This document shows positions 26,501-34,379 of a stretch of 37,709 nucleotides of DNA, in pieces. The DNA comes from Akkermansiaceae bacterium (GTDB taxonomy: Bacteria > Verrucomicrobiota > Verrucomicrobiia > Verrucomicrobiales > Akkermansiaceae), in assembly GCA_903906515.1 (NCBI GenBank), contig CAIVKO010000194.1:1-37709 (forward strand), in the 5' to 3' direction. The notes beneath the pieces are model-generated. The model was not told the origin of the DNA. It saw only the letters and a program-made list of their open reading frames with translations, and did no database searches. The stretch's first letter is position 1, and the number at the start of each line of letters is the position of its first letter. Made by a program: the position numbers and the translations under genes.

Positions 26501-26718
26501 ACGCTGGCCAGCCAGATCATCGGTGACAACCAGCGGATGACTGCCGGCATAGGCGCGCAGGCGGTATCGAGGGCGGCGATGACTAACAGCCCGGCGAGGG
26601 CGGTGACGACAGTGATGAGGGCACCGCGGGTCGCGAGCATCCGGCGAATCCGGCGACGCAAAAGGCGCAGCACCGGCTCGATGCGCGGGGCAACAGGTGC
26701 GGGGGTGGTGGTGTTCAT
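23575..26718 (-). CDS. DUF4175-like membrane protein with Ala/Gln-rich coiled coil
   Basis: ATG 26718 (MNTTTPAPVAPRIEPVLRLL) is chosen; a longer frame to 26859 only reads antisense into the neighbour. Three membrane helices lie in the first 200 residues (GALITVVTALAGLLVIAAL, WLSPMIWLASVTAVAISVWW, WSWPAAALLLAWGALFVFW). HPELDESISTVLECAD between them is typical of DUF4175-like proteins. Beta-rich domains follow to about residue 530, then long coiled coil. About residues 690-1000 are extremely low in complexity, dominated by Ala, Gln, Ser and Pro. The large periplasmic part may form a filament or bind the VWA proteins encoded upstream (inference). Confidence 0.85.
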   Translation of the reverse strand: MNTTTPAPVAPRIEPVLRLLRRRIRRMLATRGALITVVTALAGLLVIAALDTACAPMPAVIRWLSPMIWLASVTAVAISVWWLPLRQPLDLIRIARWLETRHPELDESISTVLECADHPTYGGSSQLLDALAKEAVGSLGQINPQLEVSNRRVRRWSWPAAALLLAWGALFVFWPDLTIRHVVRALIPNSTLGNAAGNITVTPGTVDLIAGDTLQITARQTSATRQPLEIVLHLATGPAVVMPMEPHAAGAIYRMGSVEHNFTYEVRAGRQISDRFQVTVWPRPQLTQPRVHLEFPAYTGWPARDHDLASGITAITGTTAVLRAKLNTPVATARLEIDTQTTGATTLEQAADGGLLATSWLLDKAGHRNGRIILKHRIGREFTATSFTLETRQDAPPKVQWLGPNQPELHLRPDDMLDKSYQTSDDVGLSAMQLEVQPEQGAATSLPVDLPPRSGSTDAPAWRGHIQQAIATLASRWPQVSTFKLRLRAEDNRPATLGGPGVGTSDWLTVRLDNNAPSLTRQNLAAAHADALTTIDQTSKLVQQAQEKIDKRRADLAAEKIPDDARKELGQARDQLTAAHDQLKDLAARMTESVYTAQTPAVKQAASTIEQARQQLENAPLQDSPQARDQSAATAHDTTAQAERQLAKLRADIQRRDPQLQEYAQLKELEQQQRELARQADQKLAPNPPGLTPQSPPTTAWQQQQQSLAETIRQKVQKPTTTQAANLAHQAEQTQQLATAARLQAATQEALANQADKSDKSTPPSNTSSQAAQPTAPSNKSAPAAAQAAQQVAQLAASIRQLPPVSAAANPVQPAAQAAQAAQVAADQAQQATKASANDQPEAAATNHTQAAQQLNQAAQQLSQAAVGLAEQAAQAAQAAQAEQAAQAASPNSQAASPGSQTATPAAQALAAAYQHAASAASSSNQATAARQAAAAAQALAQAAASTLGAKPGQSNKSSAPGAPPAAGQPSTPGQPGTQAADDPPGTPTSAGVPPELAKLGISAADWEQIKTALGSEAGGASSIALPEEYRDLVRRYFAEITKESNK

Positions 26719-26740
26719 AGTCGGAGTGGGTTGGTAGGGT

Positions 26741-29167
26741 TTACGGCAGACCGACATTGCGTCGCAGCCACCATTCTGCGGCAAGCACCAGCGCGAGGGC
26801 GGAAAAAACCAACGCGTTGTCCCATAGCGGAGTTTCGCGGATTTCCTGGCGCCGCGCACCTTCTGTTAAAAACAGTGGCAGCAACTCGGTAATTTCTGCG
26901 GGATCCACCACCTTGCCGCCGGAAGCGGTGGCCGCTTCTTCAAGCAGCGGGCGGTTCAGCGTGGTATCGGCCAACTCCACCGGCCCGCGGGCACCGACCA
27001 CCCGGAAGTGGCTGGCCATCTCGGTTTTCCCCTCGGCGGCGAGCAATCTGGCAACTTGTTGACTGACAATGCGGACCTGGTGGTTGCCGGGAATGCTGAT
27101 TGGGAGGGCCTTGCCTTCGTGAAGCCCATTAGATCCGGGCACGGCGGTCAGCGGCACGCGGGCGACCACCTTGCCATCGCGGAGAATCTCCGCCTGCATC
27201 GCGGCATCGACCAACGGGGCGAGGTCGGCCGTGCGAAGACGGGCGGTGATGGTGATCGGCTCGTCGGCGGTGTAGGTGAGTTGGTCGGTGCCGACAGCCA
27301 CTTGAGCGGACCCATCGCGCAACAATGGACCAGCCCCCCAGCGGATGAGATTACCCCAAAAACGATGATGATGGATATCGCCAACCCCTTCGCGCAGGCG
27401 CCATGTTCGGTCGGTCAGCACCACGGCAACCTTGCCGTGGCCGGTTTGGCGGGTCACCAGTAGTGCGCGTTTTTCCTCGTCAGCCCGGCGGTTGGATAGG
27501 TCGTCGAGCGCCTTGACCAAACCGTCGGCTTCAAACTGGGTGGTGCTGGTTTCATCGGTCGCCGTCAGTAGGATTTCGGCACCGTCTTTCACGCTCACTA
27601 CCGGGTGGCGCCACTGCATGGCGGGCAAGGCGGCCCAGATTTGGGTATTGGCACCGACGCCTGCGGCCTGGTTGGTCGCCGGGTGGCGGGCACCTTCCGG
27701 AGTGAGGGTAAACCGGTATGGTTTGGCGGTATCGCCAAACAAGGTGCCCTGACTCCAATCGGGATCGAGCGGCACCAACTCGCGGGCGGCGGGGGCGACC
27801 AGCGCGTGTGGCATAAAGTTAGGCCCGGCACTCAAGACGAGCAACGCGCCGCGCTCGTTGACGCAGCGGGCGATGACCGCCCATGTTTCGTTAGAAATCG
27901 CGGCGGCTGGCAGGTCACCGAGAACGATGACGTCGAACTTGCGCCACTCAGCTTCATTTTCCGGCCAGCGGTTGGCAGCTGCCTGACCGAATGGCCGCGC
28001 GGCGGAAGCGGCGATGTCCGCTTGGCTTTGTCCGTCCGCCTGGTCCGGGTGGAGCAGCAGCCATTGCAGGTGGATTGATTTGTCCCGGCCGTAAAACAAA
28101 TTGCGCAAGTAACGGAATTCCCAGCGCGGGTAGTTATCGACTAACAGAACATTGGTACGGGCCTCGGTGATTGAGGTCTCGAACGACCAGATATTGTTGT
28201 CGGAAAAACGCTCGCCGGGCAGCGGGGCGATTTCCACCTGATAGCCGCCAGTTCCGCCGGTGACCGGCAGGTGAATAAACTGGACCTCCTCGCGGTGCCG
28301 ATCTTGCGGAATGGCAATGGTTTTTTCCTCGATCAACTTGCCGTCACGGGTGAGACGGACCTGCGCCTTTTGACCCATGTATCCATCAAACTTAAGGTCG
28401 GCGGCTATCCGCATACGTTCACCAAGGTGGATGGCATCAGGCGAACGCACCGCCAACACGGATGCGTCACGCGGCGGCACCGGACTGCCGATGGCCACGA
28501 GGCCGAGCGGGGCGTCGAGAATACCGAACCGGCGGGCGCTGTCCTCGACCTGTGACGGGCGGGTGTGGCGTCCGTCTGTTAGGACAAGCGCACCTGCCAG
28601 CTCGTCGGGCGGGATTTGCTCAAGCACGGTATCGAGCGCGGCGGCGATGTCGGTGGCTTGGTTCCAACCACTGGCGGGAGCGCTCGTGGTGCTTTCCGGA
28701 CTGCTGGCGAAATGCATCTCGCGTAGCCGGACGTGGTCGCCAAGTTGTTTGAGAATGCCGGATTTGGCGACTGCCTCGCGGGCCAGTTCGGCGCGTGAGT
28801 TGGCGGCCCAATCGTCCGTTAGATCCATCGATGCCGATTGATCCCAGAGCACGGCGACCTGGCGTTTTAATTGGCGTTTGACGCTGCGCACGAAGGTCGG
28901 CTCGATGAGAATCCAGGCGAGCAGGCCGAGGGCGGTGAGGCGCAGCGCGAGCAACTGGCGGGCGCGGCGGCGTGGGAGATTGCGTGCTTCGTAGCGATAA
29001 AGGAAAACCAGCAATTCGGCGGTTAAGGCGAGGCTGGCCGCCACTGCCCATGGTTGCCAATCAGGTGCGATGCGGATGACCGCACCGAGTGCGCACAGAA
29101 GGCCCCAGATTACGGTGCTGGCCGCCGAGATGCGCATCAGACTCAGCAACCAAGCGCGCAGATTCAT
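26741..29167 (-). CDS. VWA-domain membrane protein with glutamine-amidotransferase-like domain
   Basis: ATG 29167 overlaps the BatA-like stop (ATGA). Three membrane helices at the N-terminus (about 10-105) precede a von Willebrand A domain with MIDAS motif DQSASMDL. Beta-sandwich sequence follows, then a class-I glutamine-amidotransferase-like fold (NVLLVDNYPRWEFRYL, FDVIVLGDLPAAAI, GALLVLSAGPNFMP) lacking an obvious catalytic Cys-His-Glu set. A final helix near the C-terminus (ALVFSALALVLAAEWWL) anchors it. The layout is characteristic of the second VWA protein in MoxR/BatA operons of the PVC group. Role: metal-dependent adhesion or scaffold at the inner membrane. Confidence 0.88.
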   Translation of the reverse strand: MNLRAWLLSLMRISAASTVIWGLLCALGAVIRIAPDWQPWAVAASLALTAELLVFLYRYEARNLPRRRARQLLALRLTALGLLAWILIEPTFVRSVKRQLKRQVAVLWDQSASMDLTDDWAANSRAELAREAVAKSGILKQLGDHVRLREMHFASSPESTTSAPASGWNQATDIAAALDTVLEQIPPDELAGALVLTDGRHTRPSQVEDSARRFGILDAPLGLVAIGSPVPPRDASVLAVRSPDAIHLGERMRIAADLKFDGYMGQKAQVRLTRDGKLIEEKTIAIPQDRHREEVQFIHLPVTGGTGGYQVEIAPLPGERFSDNNIWSFETSITEARTNVLLVDNYPRWEFRYLRNLFYGRDKSIHLQWLLLHPDQADGQSQADIAASAARPFGQAAANRWPENEAEWRKFDVIVLGDLPAAAISNETWAVIARCVNERGALLVLSAGPNFMPHALVAPAARELVPLDPDWSQGTLFGDTAKPYRFTLTPEGARHPATNQAAGVGANTQIWAALPAMQWRHPVVSVKDGAEILLTATDETSTTQFEADGLVKALDDLSNRRADEEKRALLVTRQTGHGKVAVVLTDRTWRLREGVGDIHHHRFWGNLIRWGAGPLLRDGSAQVAVGTDQLTYTADEPITITARLRTADLAPLVDAAMQAEILRDGKVVARVPLTAVPGSNGLHEGKALPISIPGNHQVRIVSQQVARLLAAEGKTEMASHFRVVGARGPVELADTTLNRPLLEEAATASGGKVVDPAEITELLPLFLTEGARRQEIRETPLWDNALVFSALALVLAAEWWLRRNVGLP

Positions 29168-32016
29168 GACCATGCACCTTTCTCCAAGGTGCGCGGCGTG
29201 GCATCCCCGAACTCGATTCGGAGGTCATCCCCAGCCCGTCGCGAACGTGAAACCCAGCGTGCCAGCGCGGTTTCCAACACCAGCAACAGCAAAGCCGCCA
29301 GCACCAAGGTGCGCGTGATCTCACGCCCGAAACCACGCCCGTCAAGCACCGCCAGAACGTCAGCCAGCGATTGCGGCTGAATCACATCGGCGCGGGTCCG
29401 CAATTGCGCCATGTCGGCCTCCGTCAATGGCTCGACCCGACTCTCGGCAATATCACCGCACACTACCACCGGCACTGAATCACTGTTAGAAATCCCGGTG
29501 AGCACCCCGCGCAGATCGGACGGAAGTTTTACCTGATAGAGACCGGGAACGGCGGGACCATCGATGCGCAACTCACGCCCGCGCCGCCCTACCGGCAGGG
29601 TGACTTTGCGCGGGTGACCAAGCGGATCGATGGCCTCATAGACGGCCGCCGGTTCATCGCTGGCCGGAATCCACGCGGTGGCAGGAATGATCTGGCGGAC
29701 CCCTCCGGGCGGAGTCCACAACAAGCGCGCGATGGCCGTGGCACCGCGACCCTCGTATAGCACTTCGACTGTCACCGGTTGACCCGCAGTCAGACGAACC
29801 AGTTCCGCTGGCACAACTTTTTTATTTGGTTGGTTGACGATGGTTTTACCGTCGATCTTGACACTGATTTGCTCGATCGCCTGCGCTTCTATCAGATAGT
29901 TTCCGGTAATTTGCGGAAGCAGTGTCGCCTGCCAATTGATGAAAACATTATTAGGATCCACTTTTGTGGCGGGTGGTTTGTTATTCCAGTTGAAATCGAT
30001 CGTCGTTTCGATCCTTTCTAATAATAATTCACCACTGCGTTGATTACGCCGGAAATAACGGGTGGTGAGGCCGCCGGAGGAGCGGGAATCCAACGCCACC
30101 GACGGGCTCCAGGCGGGCGTGAGGTTCCAGTTGACGCCGCCGCCAGCAGCCCAGGCGACCAACTCGTGGACCAGCGGGACAAAGGCGGCGCGACCGGGGA
30201 GATTGCCTGCGCGGGCATCAAAGGCACAGGTGGCCACCACGCAGCGCCCACGGCCGTAGCCGCGGGTGGCCAGAAACGGCTCACCATTGCTAAACGCGGC
30301 GGCCAAGGTTCCGCCGCCAGCAAATATGTTAGATTTTCGCCAGCGCCGGATCACCGCGTTACCAAGATCTGAACGATGCTCGTCAGCCGCCCACATCAGC
30401 GCGGGGTGCCGAAAGGTGTTAGATCTAGGTGAGACCCCCACCTCATCGACCACTTCCGCTCCAAGTTCCAGCGGCAACAGCGGCCCGTCCGGACCCAGCC
30501 AGGAATTGTAAAACGCCGGCTCCGCCCGAGGCCCACCCAAAACCAACAATCCAGCCCCCGCCGCCGTGCGTCCGGCCACCGCGGCCGCAATGGCCGCTGG
30601 CAACCGCGCAACATCAGCCAACACCACCACATCCGCCCCGGCCAACACCTCATCGGTAACCTCTGGCGCGGCCACCACCACCGGGTCCATCAGGAAATTT
30701 TTTCCCGCCGGGCCGCCACCGGCCAGCGCCCCGGTGGGCGCCAGGGCGAGCGCCACCGGCCCGGCGGCCCGCTCGAAAAAGCTGCCGCTTGGATTGCCAT
30801 CGACGATCACCACACGCACCGCCCTGCGCACCATCACCACGTGGTCGGCCCGGTCGTCACCGGTCAAGTCGTCGTGCCCGCTGAGCCGCGCGGTGACCAC
30901 ATGCGGACCCGGCGTGGTGAAGCGGTGACGGGTTTCAATGGTTTGCGTCTGGCCTGCCACAAGCAGCCCCAGCGCCTCGCTGGCAATTTGCTGGCCGTCA
31001 ATTTCTAACAACACCGCGCCGGGCGAGACGGGTTGGTTGCCGGTGTTCACGATTTCCGTCCGCAACAGGCATGGACGGTCAGTGCCTGTCAGATCGCGGG
31101 CGGTGGTGATCGCCGCGATGCCGGCATTGCACACTGCGGCCGCTTGCGGAAACGTTCGCAACAACAACCGCGGCTTGGCCGGCATGGCGCGCCAGGCCGC
31201 CTCCAATGCCTGCCAGGCCCCGGTGTCGGCGCAGCGCCAGCCGTGGCGTTGTGAGTCCGTTAGAACGATGATATCCTTATTAGGATTCCCGCCCTCGGCC
31301 AACACCAGAGTGGCTGCGCCCAGCGCTTCATGAGCAAGGAAGGTGCCGCCAAGCGCTTGCAGGTTGTCGAGTTGTGCCAACACCTCGGTGCGGTGCGTGA
31401 GTGGAGTGTTAGAGAGAGCCCGGGGTGATGGTCCGCCGAGGATCACGGCGAAGGACGTGCCACGCGGGGCGTCTTTGACGATGCGGCGGGCTTCGTCGAG
31501 TGCGTCGGCAAAGAGCGTCTGGGAACCGGAGCGGCGAGTCATCGAGGTCGAAGCATCGATGATCAAGGCGACATCGCGGCGGTCGCTGGATTCGAAACGC
31601 CGGAGGTTAAGCTGGTGTTCCATGAGCACCATGCCGGCGGCGAAAAACAACATGCTGAGCGCCGCCGCGCGGGTCAGGAGGCGTCTGCGGGTGGTGGCCA
31701 GCACGAATGATCCCCCGAACAACGCCACCCCTAACAACACGACCGGCAGCACCAATGCCCAGGGTGTCGGGTTGTCGGGCGGCACAAACGGGCGGGCCAC
31801 TGCCAGCGCCGCCAGCGCCAGCAACAGACAGCGGGCCGCCATCAACAGCAAGTCCTCCCATTCCATCCGCCGTCGCCGTTCTGCCAGGGAATCCATCAAA
31901 AAGCGCATCGCCCCCCAGGCAACCGGCTTGGCGGCCTGGCGGCGCACCAAATGGATGACCACCGGGATGGTGATCCCGGCCAGCGCCAACAGCAGCCATG
32001 GGTTGAGAAACAACAT
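29164..32016 (-). CDS. BatA/VWA-domain membrane protein with inserted PA14 domain
   Basis: 950 residues. It begins with the BatA signature (MLFLNPWLLLALAGITIPVV, IHLVRRQ) and two more helices by residue 145. A VWA domain follows with MIDAS motif DASTSMTR. An amidotransferase-like fold (VRVVIVDGNPSGSFFERAAG, DVVVLADVARLP, GLLVLGGPRAEPAFYNSWLG) lies at about 390-520. A PA14-like carbohydrate-binding domain is inserted at about 650-785 (ETTIDFNWNNKPPATKVDP, FINWQATLLPQITGNYLIEA, KIDGKTIVN). A last helix near 920 and a short basic tail close it. The gene is three bases upstream of nothing but the DUF58 stop, and the next gene starts in its stop codon. Confidence 0.88.
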   Translation of the reverse strand: MLFLNPWLLLALAGITIPVVIHLVRRQAAKPVAWGAMRFLMDSLAERRRRMEWEDLLLMAARCLLLALAALAVARPFVPPDNPTPWALVLPVVLLGVALFGGSFVLATTRRRLLTRAAALSMLFFAAGMVLMEHQLNLRRFESSDRRDVALIIDASTSMTRRSGSQTLFADALDEARRIVKDAPRGTSFAVILGGPSPRALSNTPLTHRTEVLAQLDNLQALGGTFLAHEALGAATLVLAEGGNPNKDIIVLTDSQRHGWRCADTGAWQALEAAWRAMPAKPRLLLRTFPQAAAVCNAGIAAITTARDLTGTDRPCLLRTEIVNTGNQPVSPGAVLLEIDGQQIASEALGLLVAGQTQTIETRHRFTTPGPHVVTARLSGHDDLTGDDRADHVVMVRRAVRVVIVDGNPSGSFFERAAGPVALALAPTGALAGGGPAGKNFLMDPVVVAAPEVTDEVLAGADVVVLADVARLPAAIAAAVAGRTAAGAGLLVLGGPRAEPAFYNSWLGPDGPLLPLELGAEVVDEVGVSPRSNTFRHPALMWAADEHRSDLGNAVIRRWRKSNIFAGGGTLAAAFSNGEPFLATRGYGRGRCVVATCAFDARAGNLPGRAAFVPLVHELVAWAAGGGVNWNLTPAWSPSVALDSRSSGGLTTRYFRRNQRSGELLLERIETTIDFNWNNKPPATKVDPNNVFINWQATLLPQITGNYLIEAQAIEQISVKIDGKTIVNQPNKKVVPAELVRLTAGQPVTVEVLYEGRGATAIARLLWTPPGGVRQIIPATAWIPASDEPAAVYEAIDPLGHPRKVTLPVGRRGRELRIDGPAVPGLYQVKLPSDLRGVLTGISNSDSVPVVVCGDIAESRVEPLTEADMAQLRTRADVIQPQSLADVLAVLDGRGFGREITRTLVLAALLLLVLETALARWVSRSRRAGDDLRIEFGDATPRTLEKGAWS

Positions 32017-32019
32017 GGT

Positions 32020-32972
32020 TTAACTACTTCGTTTGGCGTGCATACGGCGGCCGATGTAGCGCAGCAGGGTTTGGCGTAGTGGCTGGCTCGTGTTTACCGG
32101 TACGTAATCGGCCCGCAGTTTGCCACAGGCCCCTTCGATGGCCCGCACAAATTTGCCGACGCGTTCAAGATAGCCGGCCCGTAGTGCCTGCGGATCGATG
32201 CGCAAGGTGGGCACGGTTTGTTCGAGGTCGCGGAATTGTTGGTAGCCGGAAAACGGGAAACTAAGTTCCTCCTCGGCCAGCAGGTGGAAGACGACCAATT
32301 CGTGTTGGCGGAAATCGAAGTGGTGCAGCGCGGCAATGATCCGCTCCGGGTCATCGAACAAATCACTGATGAGAACCACCAACCCACGGCGCGGAATCCG
32401 TTCGGCCACATCATGCAGCACCGCCGCGGCATCGGTGTCCGCGCCGGGTCGCACCCGATCTAACACCTCCAGAATGCGCCGCACTTGGCTCGGCCGGCTC
32501 GCCGCCCGCACAAAATCCAAAGGCTTGCGGTCAAACGTGACCAGGCCCGCGGAATCACCCTGCTTGATGAATAAATACGCCAGCGCCGCGGCCAGATATT
32601 TGGCATAAGCCAGTTTAGATAACACATGGCCATCGAGCTTGGCAGCACTGGCGCCGGTGTAGCCCATCGAGCCGCTGACATCCACCGCCAAAGTCGCCCG
32701 CAAGTTGGTTTCCTCGATGAATTGGCGCACCACATTGCGGTCACTGCGGGCAATCACCCGCCAATCGAGTGTGCGCGGGTCGTCGCCCGGCGCATACGAC
32801 CGATGTTCCGCAAACTCTACGGAAATCCCCTTGTCCGGACTGGAGTGCTTACCTGTTAGAGTGCCTTGCATGCGCCGCCGTCCGAGCCATTCGAGGCGCC
32901 GCATCACGCCCATAGTTTCCTCGGGCAGGAGCCGCAGACATTCGGGCAGATCCATCGGGTAGGCCATGTGGG

Positions 32973-32976
<4 letters not shown>
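32020..32976 (-). CDS. DUF58 domain protein
   Basis: 318 residues from GTG 32976, which overlaps the MoxR stop (GTGA); ATG 32967 is an alternative start. The DUF58 core HRSYAPGDDPRTLDWRVIAR is followed by a VWA-like metal site (AVDVSGSMGYTG). There is no membrane segment. DUF58 proteins accompany MoxR ATPases almost everywhere and are thought to be their partners or clients. The BatA-like gene starts three bases downstream. Confidence 0.93.
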
Positions 32977-33986
<1,010 letters not shown>

Positions 33987-34031
33987 TGATTGACGACTGT
34001 TACGTTTCTCGGCCGAGGTTCTTACACATTT

Positions 34032-34379
34032 TCACTGATCATGGGTATTGACGTTCATCGAATACGTGACGGCGGATTGTTCACAGAAGTGCTCAGCCCA
34101 CCAGTCGGTAAAACTACCGATGGTTTGACGCTTCAACTCCTCCCAATCGACCTTGCCGAGTTTCGTGGTCTTTTTGAACACAGAAAGCATCGGTCGGCCA
34201 GCGAGCACGGTTTGATAATCGAGATGACGAAAGTGCTTCACTAGCCCGCTCCAGCCATTCGCGCCAACTTTGTTCAGCCGCGCACCTTCCTCAACAAAAC
34301 AATAGCGGACGCTTTTCTTGTCCTTCGCGGCCAGATAGCGATTCAAGGCGATACTCATGCCAGGAACCTCATTCCAGTA
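34032..34379 (-). pseudogene. GH99-like protein fragment, 5' part missing, joined to 71-bp repeat
   Basis: The frame is recognisable from YWNEVPGMSIALNRYLA (34379) through RYCFVEEGARLNKVG, DYQTVLAGRPMLSVF and KKTTKLGKVDWEELKRQTI. It then passes at 34121 into the 71-bp repeat (SFTDWWAEHFCEQSAVTYS) and stops at 34032. It closely matches the 22-kb fragment over the shared segment and extends past its truncation point. Everything upstream of YWNE is missing: there the DNA is the end of the beta-galactosidase, whose stop (34369-34371) lies inside this fragment in another frame. Confidence 0.75.
34051..34121. repeat. 71-bp dispersed repeat, copy B
   Basis: Ungapped match to 18671-18741 (8 differences by hand, the last 31 bases identical). 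It is joined in frame to a GH99-like fragment on its right and ends 64 bases before the MoxR start on its left. Two of the 8 differences are synonymous in the - strand SFTDWWAE frame, so coding conservation is not evident. It could be the end of a shared gene family or a small mobile or recombination sequence. Confidence 0.85.
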
